Shown here: positions 44,431 to 55,597 of the stretch, in pieces
Numbering within the stretch: position 1 is the first letter of the stretch
Layout: each line of letters opens with the position of its first letter
Assembly (NCBI GenBank): GCA_033807775.1
Contig: CM066314.1
Span: forward strand, 38,051,501 to 38,115,500
Origin: Saussurea involucrata
Lineage: Eukaryota > Streptophyta > Magnoliopsida > Asterales > Asteraceae
Direction: 5' to 3'
DNA: 64,000 bases
Notes under the pieces: model-generated
What the model saw: only the letters and a program-made list of their open reading frames with translations
Database searches by the model: none
Told to the model about the DNA's origin: nothing
Program-made: the position numbers and the translations under genes

Positions 44431-45870
44431 AGTGTACTTCTGAATCGTTTCATCGTTTTTGTGAAATAAACTGACGCACGCAAATTTTGTTGGCAAACCT
44501 TGTTCCATGCCATTTTATGGTTAAAGAGGAATTTTGGAGTCGAATGCCGTTTAAACTTCTTTCGAAGCACGTGCAAACCTTTTGTTGCACACTAATTGAA
44601 GTAGACAGTTACTTTACGTGCATGACATGAATCAATCCATATTAGGACCGTAGCGGTTTATTTCAAAGAAGTTGTTTATTACGCTTTTGCATTTTTGTTA
44701 ACAATCTAAACTACGATGAAATAGTTTTCAATATGATTTTCATATGTGGGACGAGTGTGTCCATTTTTGCGCGACTACCGAACTGATAGTAGTAGTTTTT
44801 ATGCGTACGATTAATTTGATATGAAAATCTTTGTGTTGAAAATTTTTATAAAAAGTTTTTGATTGGCATATTTGTTAAATAATTCATTTGAGAACCTTGA
44901 ACTCATTAGGACCTTCGAAAGGTTAAGTAACCCAGTTAAGAGTAAGTGTGAGTAGGACTTCGACTATGAAAAGTTGGGTGTTTCGACGCGTGATGGTGCT
45001 ATAGGCCGGATGGTATCGATGGCAGAGTCGATGTATTTGTTGTAACTGAAGGGTTAGATTCGCGGTATCGTATTTTAAGGTTAGTGTAACCGTTTTTGTC
45101 GGAAACCTTGTTTTGGGTCTTGGACAATTTTCGCATGAAGGACCCTTTAGACACTGGGTTGATAACCCTAATTTTGTGGGAATTCTCGGCGAACGGAACT
45201 CGTGTGTGGAGTTCTGTTAGAGTTCAAAGCTTAGTGGTATGTGTCAACCTTTTGGGTTCGAGGTCGAAAATTGTTAGCGTATTCGGAGGGTGTAGTCCAA
45301 TTTTAAAGAAATAATGATAATGGTTGTAGTAATCTTAAGATGCTCAATTATGATGAGTAGTTTTAGTGGAATAACTTTCGTGTGTGGTAAAAGAACCTGT
45401 CGGTTTGAGGATTAATGATTGGACGGATTCTTGGAGTTGTATAATCGTTGGGTCAGTGACGACCGTAGGTCTTGGAGTCTATTAGGGCTCATTGGAATTA
45501 AACGACAGTTAGCAGTAGGAACAATCGGAATTGGAGATTCTGTTGGGTTCGATAGTGAACAAACCTTGGATTGATTTAGAGTTTGGAACCGCAATCGGGG
45601 AAGTATGGAACATCTAAGGTTGGGAGACGACCGAAATTGTCTGATCTGGAGTCACTCCAGTTGATGGAGTGTTCTCCCGGACATAAGCACAGTGTACCTG
45701 AGAGGACATTGTTGGTAAGAGTTTGCTTGAGGTTTGTCTTAGCAGTCTGTGTGGGGGAAATTTAGATTCCAGATGGAAGTTGATGGATTATGGTCGGCGT
45801 TGAGTTCGTTAGCCTTTGGTTGTAAATGACCTAGATTTCGAGGACGGAATCATTCTAAGGTTGGGAGGAT
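44431..45870 (+). other. Non-coding internal tail of E13
   Basis: From about 44,991 it matches E11 tail sequence (GGTTAGA(T/C)TCG(C/T)GGTAT, GTTTTGGGTCT, CAATTTTCGCAT). 44,431-44,990 is unique in the window, with no recognisable protein. Ends in the purine-rich CTAAGGTTGGGAGGAT before the LTR. Confidence 0.65.
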
Positions 45871-45992
45871 TGTAACACCCCAAAAAATTTGGAAAATGAA
45901 TTTTGGGACTTGCGGACATCCGCAGGGGCACAAGGTCGGACGTCCACGAAGGGCAGATGTCCGCGGGTCATCCGCGGATTCAATAGACAATT
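45871..45992 (+). repeat. E13 3' LTR, first 122 bp
   Basis: Begins TGTAACACCCC and runs to the E14 insertion. Its last five bases CAATT (45,988-45,992) are repeated at 59,057-59,061 after E14. Confidence 0.85.
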
Positions 45993-46959
45993 TGTTGGTC
46001 CCGAAGGCCTATACAAGTTTGTAGAGGGGGGGGGGGGGGTGGAATACAAACACACAGATTTTACTTTTCTAAATTGTTTATTGATAAATCATTATCAATT
46101 TACAGCTTGTTGCGGAAACAAGATTAAGGATAAACCTAAATCTGAACAAGTTGGAACACTAAGATTTCTTGCACTAAGAGAGATAAGGAAATTACTAATA
46201 ATAACCTATCTGAGATAAGAGATTTGAACTTGTCCAGAGTTAGCAAGTTACTTCAAAAGAAGTGAGTTCATCTCTTTATATACTGCATGCATTTAATGCA
46301 AGTCAGTATATACTTTACACGTGTCATCAGCTGGTTGGTTGCATGTCATTGACTTTTGTTGACAACCTTAGTAGCCGTAAGGATGAACAGTGTAGTATCA
46401 GAGTGGTTGTACGATTTCAGATTTTCGGAGGTTCTTTTCTGACATTTCGTACGGAGGCGTGCAAGGGTGGTTAAGATAAAAGTACTTTGTACGGAGGACT
46501 TCATGATCAGCTTTCGTTGATTCAGCGATTATCATTTTCTATTCAGCGAATGATAAAGTTCAGCGATAGCTGAAGTCTTGTACTTGATACTTCACGTTGA
46601 GTGGACAAATCTGAGTCTTCGCTGATCCGCATCAGTTCATTAGGAGACTTGTCGCTGGTTCTTGAGCTTGATCTTCGACTTCAGCGTAGAACCTTTGTTG
46701 ACGTGAAACTTGTCTTCAGGGATCATAAGTAAACAACTAACTTATCAGCGATCATCATAATGACTGAACAGACTCAGAGCATTAATGGTGAACAGTTTCG
46801 CTGAATGTTTAACTTAAAGAGCGAGAGTTCCTATCAGCGGTACTGGAAGATCTTAGTACTTATCAGCGATAGTGAAACTCTGATACATATTGTTTACTTA
46901 CAATTTTCACTAAGTATAAGAGAGGGTCATTATCAAATCACTGAGGGTTTGGATCAACA
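45993..46959 (-). repeat. 3' LTR of E14 (967 bp)
   Basis: Plus-strand ends TGTTGGTCCCG and GGATCAACA. Contains a G homopolymer near 46,030 and about nine TCAGCG/CGCTGA motifs between 46,520 and 46,910. The purine tract complement ATCTCCCCCTA follows at 46,960. Confidence 0.94.
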
Positions 46960-47232
46960 ATCTCCCCCTATTTGATTATGACATAGCAACAAAGAAAATT
47001 GCTATTTAATGAAAACATAAGGATAAAAAGAACTCATAAAATATTTGTCCCTTTTACTGTTTTCTGGGATCTTTTCAGTACTGATGGAGTAAAGTACATT
47101 CGCTGAAATCTTTCTTTTAAAACTTTGAATCAGGTTACAAAGAGAAAAGGAAAGATTACAAGTACGAGCGAAATAAATTACAAGTACAAAAGGATAACTG
47201 ATAAAATAGATGAAAGAGGCGATCCTATCAGC

Positions 47233-48479
47233 TTACAGAGGTTCTTCCTTAATGAGAAGTTCATCAAGGGTCTTTTCAGTGGGGATCATCCAGTCAGGAA
47301 CCGTTACACCTCGTTTTCTTTTGTTCAGCGCTTCTTCAAAGATCAAGGGTTTTAGGTGTCGTGCCTGAATGTCTTTTCTGAAGTCACACCAGTAGATGAG
47401 ATCTCTGAGCTGTTCGATTGGAGTGATTGGAAGCTCAGCGATTCGTTGAAAACATTTACGTCCGTCGTAGTCGAGAAAGAATATTCCATAAGGATTACTG
47501 ATGACTTTACCAGGGACGAAAAGTTCACATGGTGGCAAAGAAATGTCAAGGGCAGATAGATTAGGGTCAGGACCAAGCACTTCAGCGCGAGAGAAACAAA
47601 TTCCAGTTTCATTTCGTATGACAGGACCTGAGTTTGAATCTTGACGTTTCTTCTTTGGAGAGGCCATTTTTCTTTTCAGCTTAAGATCAGGAAGAGGAGG
47701 AATGTCCACACAAGAAGATATCAAGTGATCTGTCTGTTTATCAGCTTTTCGAAATGATCCTTGTACTTAGATTGTGACGATTGGATAGCTAACCTCATCT
47801 CCAGCCATTCAGAGAGACCATACCTTTTTACAGTGTCAGCGCGAAAGGCTTCAGATTGGCCATCTTCTCTGAAAAGTTTGATGTCAACAATAGGTACTCC
47901 GATAGAGGTTCTTCCAGAGATGAATACCTTGTTGATCTTCGCTGGACGATATCTGAAGTGTATTTTCTCTTTACACCAGATCAGGGTGGTCTGAGAAACT
48001 TCAGTTTTCTTTTCCACGATCTTCTGGGCTTCTTCCCAAAGCTTTCGTTGGACTTAAATGGGAACACGTTTCAGCTTGGGGTCTTTGACAGATTCTTGAG
48101 TAAGCTTGATGGCGTATTCTCTGTCTTTTTCTTCAGCTTCCTTTCTTTCAGCGATTAGGCGTTCAGCTCTGAGGTGTTCCTTGTATTCAGCTTTTGAAAT
48201 TCTGAACTTTGGAGGAACTGAAGGAAGTTGATCACGCCTCAGAATGATTCGCTGATCCTCGAATCGCTTTATTATTTCCTCTCTTCTTTTCTGATTCTCT
48301 TCACTTAGCTTTTGAGGAACTAAGGAAGGTCTGCGTTTGTGAGAGAGAGTCTGTTCTTCAGGTTCATCAGTCTCAGAGATCAAATCCAAGACTGGGATTA
48401 TTTCTTCAGCGGCAGCTGGTATTTTTGGTGAAGTCGCAGTTGTGGAGCCTTCAGCGATATCCTCAAACAGGGGAGAGGA
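47233..48479 (-). pseudogene. Env-like region of E14, C-terminal part
   Basis: From 48,479 (a possible exon start) the frame runs to a TAA at 48,054, continues in the same frame at 48,017-47,721, then needs one frame change to 47,724-47,233. It includes charged sequence around 48,100-48,330 and a block VPIVDIKLFREDGQSEAF ... KRYGLSEWLEMRL (about 47,790-47,910). The last part ends about 270 bp before the purine tract. No membrane segment is obvious. This part of Sirevirus env-like proteins has no proven function. Breaks suggest decay. Confidence 0.7.
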
Positions 48480-48607
48480 CTAGCTGAAACAGAGCGATCT
48501 TACCAGTAAGAACTTGGGTAGAAACAGATAGAGAAATTTTTCAAGTGTATAGGCTTGGGTAGAGGAACTGATAGTGTATGACAGAGGAAGGATGGAGTAA
48601 GAGATGT

Positions 48608-49360
48608 TTAGTGTACCTGACAAACCGGCTTTTCAAGCAAGATCGTCAGATTGTCATCTTCAGCGACGCTTTTGCCTTTGCCTTTCTCAGCTCCAGAGGC
48701 TGAGGGCTTTGTCTTTGTCCGCTCCCCTGAAGGTTCATTTATCGAGATTCCCTTAAGAGCTTTAATCTTTGGAGCAGGTTTGACGATAAAGAAGTCATCG
48801 TCATCTTCGTCATCATCATCATCATTCTTTGGATAAGAAGATGGTTCATCATCAGGGATGTCGACGTCTTCATCATCTTCTGCTTCGGATTCTTCAGCGT
48901 CTTCTTCGAGTTGCTCCCCCTCAGATACAGAGGCTAGCTTCTCGGTTCCCTCAGGGTTTTCATCTCCCTGAGGTCCAGCGGCTGCTTCCGCTTCAATAGT
49001 CTTCTCACCCTCTTCAGCGAAGGTGAGGTCTTCGTTCTTCTCTCCCCTGATAGATTCATCATGGGAAAGGTCTTCAGCGCTCTTGGAAGGGTTTTCAGCG
49101 CTCTTCTCCCCCTCTTTTTCATGATGAATGGGGGAGGAATGGGTAGATTCAGCAGCATGGGTAGGTTCTCTGTCTTCTTGGCCAGAGAGACCTACGCGAA
49201 CTTCAATCTTAGCTAATCTGTCTTCAAGGCCAGAAATAGCAGGATTGATCTTCTTCAGCTCTGTGCGATCCGCCGCTGTGAAGTTTTCAGTTTCAGGGAC
49301 GGGTGCAGGAGCAGGATCAGGATCAGGAGTATTGGCTTTGTTCAGCAACTGCTTGACCAT
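48608..49360 (-). pseudogene. Env-like region of E14, acidic segment
   Basis: Same frame as the preceding piece, separated from it only by a TAA at 49,415-49,417. Very acidic, with a run around ESEAEDDEDVDIPDDEPSS and a lysine-poor, Glu/Ser-rich body, then IKALKGISINEPSGE. Ends LLEKPVCQ at a CAG|GTACAC donor-like site, followed by two codons and a stop. See the finding on a possible intron at 48,480-48,616. Confidence 0.7.
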
Positions 49361-49414
49361 TGTCTTTATCGAACTAACATCGGTCTTTACAGAGCCTAAG
49401 TCAGTTGTCAGAGT

Positions 49415-50908
49415 TTAGACATTTGTCTTCACATCAAACATATCTCCCTCGAGTGTTCCAACAGATGTCTTCATCGTTGTTAGTTCGCCGGACATGGAGG
49501 AAACTGAGTTTTTGAGTGAGGTGTAGTCTGTGTAGATATCAGCGAGCACCTTAGCGAAATCGCTGAGAGTCTTATCAACTTGCTTCAAGTCATCTGTGGA
49601 AGCCTTCTTCTCCACCACCGTTGTCAGCTTTATCAAATTTTCTCCAGCGGTGGTTACAGCTGTAGAGTTGTTGGAGAGTGTGGTGGTGAGACCTGTCAGC
49701 TTTGTTTCCACGGACTTCAGAGAAGCGTTGATGTCTCCCAAATTAGGACCTGTAACACATAAGTACTTGTGAACAAAGGAAAGCTCAGAAGTTTCAGGTT
49801 TAGTTACAGTGTATATGGGTTGATTTGTACCTGCAGGAGGATTGATGAACTCGTCAAAGTTGCGGATTCCTGAAAAATGTTCCATATCATCCTCAAAAGT
49901 TCGGTGAGGAATGGTGATCTCTGCAGGTCCTGTCTTCATCATTCTTTGAGAAGCGTCAGCGGAGGCTTCTGGAATGATGGCATCTCCAGTATTCTTTGGA
50001 GGAGAGTCCAAGTGAGTAGAGGGAGAAGCGAAGGATAAGAATTGGGTTCGGGTACTGAGTTCAGCGTTGGATTCGCTGAAAATCACTTCATCAGTCTTTG
50101 GAGAGACTGAAGGAGGTTGGGTAGGTTCCAAGTTTCTAACCTCAGCGTTTAGAGACGCTGTAGCCGGGATTGAAGGGATGGTTTGAATGGGTGTGGCAGA
50201 GCATACCACAGAACTTTCCTTCAGCTCTGCAGAATGAGCTGAGGAGTCTTCAGCAAGAGACTGCTGGGGCTGCTCCTTGGTTTTCTTGATCCTTTTGGAA
50301 CCAAGTTGGATTGAAGAGTGTTTCTTTTTCTTAGAAGTAGAGGATTGTGTGGCCGGGGTATCAGCGATGGGTATAGTCGCTGAAGGAGCCACAGAAGTCG
50401 AAGAAGTTGGGTTGAGAAGAGTGAGAAGGGTAGAAAGACGTACCTCATTTTCGACAGGTTTGAAGTCGAGCACCTTAGGGCCAACCTGAGAGAGTTTCAG
50501 GTCACCCTCTTTCGGGTAGCTGTCCTTCAGGCCATATTGAAAGATGGCGCTGATGAATCTTGGGTATGGAACCCATGCAGGTCTGTCAGCGGCAGAGTCT
50601 ACTCTTTGCAGCAAGTCATCATAAATGAGAGATGCCCAATCAATGTGTAGACCTTTCAGCAGAGCGTATCCCATTGCTTGCTGAGGTTGAGCGGCTTGAT
50701 CAGAAGAGCCGGTCTTGGCAGTCATGCAGCTGATAAGGTGAGCGAAGATGAAGTTCATCTCGCTGGGCATTTTTGATTTCTTCAGCAGGGTCAGCTTCTT
50801 CTCAGGCTTCTTGTCTCTGTCAATTTCCCATACATAGCCCATTGCATCAAAAAAATGCAATAAGAGCTTCTTTGTCAGCGTGCTTTTTGTGGTCAGGGAA
50901 TGGAACAA
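49415..50908 (-). pseudogene. Env-like region of E14, central segment with coiled-coil character
   Basis: Frame of 497 codons. The first part (KKLTLLKKSKMPSEMNFIF, MGYALLKGLHIDWASLIYDD, PRFISAIFQYGL) is the conserved core seen in Asteraceae-type Sirevirus env-like or 'putative plant transposase' proteins. A Ser/Thr/Pro-rich linker follows, and a C-terminal heptad-rich stretch (SLKSVETKLTGLTTTL ... TLSDFAKVL) is likely coiled coil. It is one frame away from the N-terminal piece at 50,847-51,329. An in-frame GTACAA...TTACAG segment (about 49,753-49,833, 81 nt) could be an optional intron. Confidence 0.72.
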
Positions 50909-51329
50909 AAGGCTTTTCTTTTGTAGCGATGGGAAAGTTTAGAGCTTTGCGAATGATGGTTGGTGTGATCTTTATTGTGCCATATTCAGTATCGCAGAGG
51001 ATACAATCAATTGTTTTGGAGGGATCTTTGGCGGATGGTAGCTGAGAGTGTCTGGCAGAGTACCAGAACTGGGATAACAATAGCTGACTTGCAGGAGGTG
51101 TAATGGTCAGGGCTGTTGAAATGCAGCTATTCTTAAGGAAATTTACAGCATCATCCAGATGTGTAACTTGCTTTCGAGGAGGAAACTCGAAAAGCGCAGA
51201 GAGGTTGTTTATCTTGGTCCAGTCAAGTTGATCCATAGAAAACTTAACCTGTGGAGCCATGATGATATCCACTTCTTCAGAGTCAGTGGAGATGTTCTCA
51301 GCGGTGGCATGAGTCTTGGAAGTTGCCAT
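50847..51329 (-). pseudogene. Env-like region of E14, N-terminal segment
   Basis: Starts with a good ATG (MATSKTHATAENIST). Conserved core: VKFSMDQLDWTKINNLSALF, ISTALTITPPASQLLLSQFW, CILCDTEYGTIKITPTIIRKAL. It then loses frame near 50,870-50,900 in an A-rich stretch and would continue in the 49,415-50,908 frame. It begins about 1 kb after the pol stop, so it is a separate gene and not a pol read-through product. Confidence 0.75.
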
Positions 51330-52327
51330 TTCTCTGTATTATCAGTTCAACCAAAAATGTTAACAAATAAGAATTATCTTAATGTGGAAAGAAATTTCCA
51401 TTAAGATGTTTCGAATTTTATCCATTTCATTCAGACAAAAATGTCTTAGTGAAGATTAGGGGTTTTCTTGATTTTTGACAGAAATGTAAAACCCATTGAA
51501 TCTTGTTATCCAGTTTTCTATGAAGAAATTAGATTCTGGAAACGAATGAAGAACAAGTTTAAGATTTTTGCATTTAAACTTGAAGAACAACCATGAAATG
51601 GTTGTGTTCATAAAACCATGAAAGAAATGATTTCATTTTACAAAGTTCTTTTGTTTGATCTTGTTAAAACAATGAGAAGATCGGAAACAAGTTATACGCA
51701 TTTGGTAATAAATAAGAACATATTAACCTTGATGTTTGATAAAGAAGATGATGAACAGTTCTTGAGGTTTTTGAGAGCACAAATGCAACAGAGGATTCTT
51801 TCTTGCGGAGGAAGATTTGATCGCGTAAAAAACAAATATAAACCAAGAGTTTGTTTATATAGAGATTTTAGAAAGAGAAAATCTTTGAGCGGGAAAAGAT
51901 TTTCATCATGACACGGACACGTGTTTGCATTTGATTGGCGAAAGAACGAAACGTGCAAACGTGTGTCAGAAAGAAGAACGTGTCGGGGTTTATCCGTTGC
52001 AATGACGTCACAACTGTCCTTTCATATTCTTGGTTGTCTCTGAGGTTTTGAAAAACTCAGGGACTCTTTGAAAACATGAAGCACTGAATAGAAATATCAG
52101 TGAAGGTTTTAAGAAATTTCAAAAAGTCGCTGTTAAGGAAGAGATATTCAGCGATGCAATTTATTTTGAAATCTTGCATTTACATGCGATATGTCAGAGA
52201 GAGAAAACATACCTTGATATCAGCGAATCAAGTTTATTCAGAGAGAATATGATGAAATGGATTATATAAGTTGATTTTATCCTATCGCTGATCAATGTGA
52301 ATCGCTGAGGATTTTATCCTTCAAAGT
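51330..52327 (-). other. Spacer between pol and env-like region of E14
   Basis: About 1 kb with no convincing frame. Contains several TCAGCG/CGCTGA motifs (for example near 52,150, 52,222 and 52,290-52,306). In Sireviruses a spliced subgenomic RNA is one proposed way to express the downstream gene; a splice acceptor could lie here, but I cannot identify one. Confidence 0.6.
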
Positions 52328-55300
52328 TCAGCATTCCAACTCGCTGATGAGAAAGTTGAATCTTGTCTCATCAAGAGGTTTGGTAAACAGATCAGCTAAC
52401 TGATAATCAGTTGGAATAAAATGAAGTTCTATATCACCATTCATCACATGATCTCTGATAAAATGATATCTGATTTCGATGTGTTTTGTCTTTGAGTGTA
52501 GCACTGGGTTGTTGGCTATAGCAATGGCACTTGTGCTGTCGCAATAGATTGGATTTTTGGAGAGCTGAAGATCATAGTCTAGTAGCTGATTTCTCATCCA
52601 CAAGACCTGAGAGCAGCAGCTTCCAGCGGCTACATATTCAGCTTCAGCTGTGGAAGTGGACACTGAGTTTTGCTTCTTACTTGTCCAACTTACCAGCTTT
52701 CCACCCAGGAGCTGACATCCTCCTGTGGTGCTTTTCCTATCCATTTTGCAACCTGCAAAATCACTATCTGAATATGCAGTTAGATCGAATCCTGAGTCTT
52801 TGGGATACCAAAGACCTAGATTCGCTGTACCCTTAAGATATCGAAAGATTCGCTTTACATCTTTCATATGGGATATCTTAGGTTCAGCTTGATATCGTGC
52901 GCACAAGCATGTTGCAAACATAATATCGGGTCGGCTAGCTGTAAGGTACAATAGTGAGCCGATCATCCCACGGTACAACGTAACATTGACAGGAACACCC
53001 TTTGTGTCCTTATCAAGTGTCAGCGGTGGTGCCATAGGGGTTTTCATAGCTGAACTTTCAGTTAAGTCGAATTTCTTCAACATATCTTTAACATATTTTC
53101 CCTGATTTATAAAAGTTCCTTTTTCAGTTTGCTTAATCTGAAGACCAAGGAAATATGTTAGTTCACCCATCATGCTCATTTTATACTCATCTTTCATTCT
53201 ATCAGCGAAACGAGTACAAAGCTCAGGGTTAGTAGAACCAAATATAATGTCATCAACATATATTTGAACTAGAATGATATGACCTTTCACTTTTCTAAAA
53301 AATAGAGTTTTGTCAATCTTACCTCGCTCAAAATTTTCAATATGGAGATAAGTGGAAAGAGTGTCATACCATGCACGTGGAGCTTGCTTCAAGCCATAAA
53401 GTGCCTTATCCAGTTTATAAACATAATCTGGATGCTTAGGATCTGAGAATCCTGGAGGTTGTTCCACATAGACTTCTTCATTCAGCTTTCCATTTAGAAA
53501 CGCTGACTTAACATCCATCTGATGTACTTTGAAGTTTTTGTGTACATCATATGCTAAGAATAGACGAATAGATTCAAGTCTTGCTATAGGAGCAAATGTT
53601 TCGTCATAATCTATGCCTTCCTCTTGTCTGTATCCCTGAGCAACAAGACGAGCTTTGTTGCGGGTTACAGTACCATGTTCGTCCAACTTGTTTCGATAGA
53701 CCCATTTAGTGCCTATCACAGTTTTGTCAGTTGGTCTTCGAACAAGTTTCCAAACTTTGTTTCTTTCAAATTCAGTCAGCTCTTCTTGCATGGCGCTGAC
53801 CCAGTTTGGATCTTTGAGGGCATCATCTACCTTCTTTGGTTCAGTTAGTGAAATAAAATTTACAAATAAACAAATATTACCTGCACTTCGTCGAGTCTGA
53901 ATCCCAGCGTTTGGATCACCAAGAATTTGATCAATTGGGTGATTTATGGTCCATCGCTGAGCCGGAGCGTGAGATGCTGACTCAACTTGATCTTGTGAAG
54001 ATGAAGCTTCAGCGACGTCGGGAGTATCAGCCAAGAGAGGAATGGATGCAGTTGTCATTATATTCACTGATTGCTGAGAGGTAGATGGAATGTCTGAGAC
54101 AGTTGGATCAACTGCAGGTATAGTGTTTATAGGAACAGCTGAGACCCATGATGTTTCAGCTTCACTGTTCTGCATGTTTGGAATGATAGTGGGACTATCA
54201 TCTTCTATTGGATGAGCATGAGGAGTGGGAATATCTTCTGAATCACCAAGATGAGAAAACATCCATTGATTCAGTTCTTCTGTATCAGCGTTCGGTTTAG
54301 AGTTCGCTGAACGGGATTCGTCAAACGTGACGTGAATAGTTTCTTCTACAGTTTGTCTTCTTCGATTGAAGACTCTGAAGGCTTTGGAAACTGAGGAGTA
54401 TCCAAGAAAGATTCCATCATCAGCCTTAGGATCAAACTTTCCAAGAGCATCTCTATTGTTCAGTATAAAACACTGACAACCAAAGATGTGAAGAAAGCTG
54501 ATTGAGGGCTTTCTCCCATGAAAAAGTTCATAGGCTGTTTTATTGAATCTTTTGACTATCAGCGACCTGTTTTGCGTAAAACAAGCAATGTTCACAGCTT
54601 CTGCCCAAAACTGAGTAGACAGGTGAGAATCGTTGAGCATTGAACGTGCAGCTTCAATAATTGTTCTATTTCTTCTTTCAGCGACTCCATTTTGTTGCGG
54701 TGTTCTCACTGACGAAAAGTTGTGAGAAATACCCTTACTCTCAAAGAAGGAATCAAGAGAACTGTTTTTGAATTCAGTCCCATGATCACTCCTTATTGAG
54801 CGAACGGTCAGATTGTTCAGGGTTTCCATCTTCCGAACAAAGGTGATGAGTTCTTCAGGGGTGTCACTCTTAGAACGGAGAAACATTACCCAAGTGAAGC
54901 GAGAGAATTCATCAACTATGACCAGCGTATATTTCTTTCCAGCGATGGATTGTTTGTTAACAGGGCCAAACAAATCCATATGGAGTAGTTGTAGAGGAGA
55001 TGACACTGAAGAAACTTGCTTTGATTTAAAGCTTGCTTTGGTCTGCTTCCCTTTTTCACACGCTGAACATAAGGACTCTTTGGCGTATGAATGTTGAGGT
55101 AGACCAGTGACTAACTCTTTTGACGAAAGAGTGTTCAGTGTCTTGAAATTTAGATGAGAGAGCCTCTTATGCCATAGCCAGTTGACATCAGATGAGCCCT
55201 TTGAGAAGAAACAGGAGTTCTCAGTGGTTGTTGAGTCCATGTTTATTACATAAACATTTTCCAAACGAAAACCGCTGAGAGCTATCTTCTCCTTTTTGTC

Positions 55301-55585
55301 AGAGACAAAGCAGGATTCCTTAGTAAAAATTACTTTGTTATCCATGTCGCAGAGCTGACTGATGCTTAGAAGATTATGCTTCAGCCCTTCAACATATGCG
55401 ACTCTTCTGAAGGAGGTTGTACCATTTGAAAGTACACCATACCCTCGGGTATGTCCTTTTCCATTTCCACCGAAAGTCACAGAGGGACCTTTCTCTTCCT
55501 TGTATTCAGCGAACAGGCTTTTCTTACCAGTCATGTGTCTAGAGCATCCGCTATCGAGATACCAGATACCCTTCTTAACCTGCAA
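52328..55585 (-). CDS. Copia pol: protease, integrase, reverse transcriptase, RNase H (E14)
   Basis: Open for 1085 codons. Protease site WYLDSGCSRHMTG near residue 8-20. Integrase zinc domain HKRLSHLNFKTL ... CSACEKGKQ (about 136-180). Catalytic Asp in HMDLFGP near 203, Asp in RSDHGTEF near 264, Glu in QQNGVAERRNRT near 304. RT opens with DPNWVSAMQEEL near 590 and has YVDDIIFGS near 773. RNase H has STAEAEYVAAGSC near 977 and the tail DYQLADLFTKPL. The nominal first codon is TTG, not ATG; the frame is continuous with gag except for a TAA at 55,598-55,600. CTAAT...TTGTATTGCAG just before the protease resembles a 3' splice site. All catalytic residues are present. Confidence 0.94.
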   Translation of the reverse strand: MQVKKGIWYLDSGCSRHMTGKKSLFAEYKEEKGPSVTFGGNGKGHTRGYGVLSNGTTSFRRVAYVEGLKHNLLSISQLCDMDNKVIFTKESCFVSDKKEKIALSGFRLENVYVINMDSTTTENSCFFSKGSSDVNWLWHKRLSHLNFKTLNTLSSKELVTGLPQHSYAKESLCSACEKGKQTKASFKSKQVSSVSSPLQLLHMDLFGPVNKQSIAGKKYTLVIVDEFSRFTWVMFLRSKSDTPEELITFVRKMETLNNLTVRSIRSDHGTEFKNSSLDSFFESKGISHNFSSVRTPQQNGVAERRNRTIIEAARSMLNDSHLSTQFWAEAVNIACFTQNRSLIVKRFNKTAYELFHGRKPSISFLHIFGCQCFILNNRDALGKFDPKADDGIFLGYSSVSKAFRVFNRRRQTVEETIHVTFDESRSANSKPNADTEELNQWMFSHLGDSEDIPTPHAHPIEDDSPTIIPNMQNSEAETSWVSAVPINTIPAVDPTVSDIPSTSQQSVNIMTTASIPLLADTPDVAEASSSQDQVESASHAPAQRWTINHPIDQILGDPNAGIQTRRSAGNICLFVNFISLTEPKKVDDALKDPNWVSAMQEELTEFERNKVWKLVRRPTDKTVIGTKWVYRNKLDEHGTVTRNKARLVAQGYRQEEGIDYDETFAPIARLESIRLFLAYDVHKNFKVHQMDVKSAFLNGKLNEEVYVEQPPGFSDPKHPDYVYKLDKALYGLKQAPRAWYDTLSTYLHIENFERGKIDKTLFFRKVKGHIILVQIYVDDIIFGSTNPELCTRFADRMKDEYKMSMMGELTYFLGLQIKQTEKGTFINQGKYVKDMLKKFDLTESSAMKTPMAPPLTLDKDTKGVPVNVTLYRGMIGSLLYLTASRPDIMFATCLCARYQAEPKISHMKDVKRIFRYLKGTANLGLWYPKDSGFDLTAYSDSDFAGCKMDRKSTTGGCQLLGGKLVSWTSKKQNSVSTSTAEAEYVAAGSCCSQVLWMRNQLLDYDLQLSKNPIYCDSTSAIAIANNPVLHSKTKHIEIRYHFIRDHVMNGDIELHFIPTDYQLADLFTKPLDETRFNFLISELEC

Positions 55586-55597
55586 TACAAAGGAAGA

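Noticed and set aside
51618..51911. Plus-strand frame in the E14 spacer
   Set aside because: Opposite to element sense with no recognisable domain; treated as chance.
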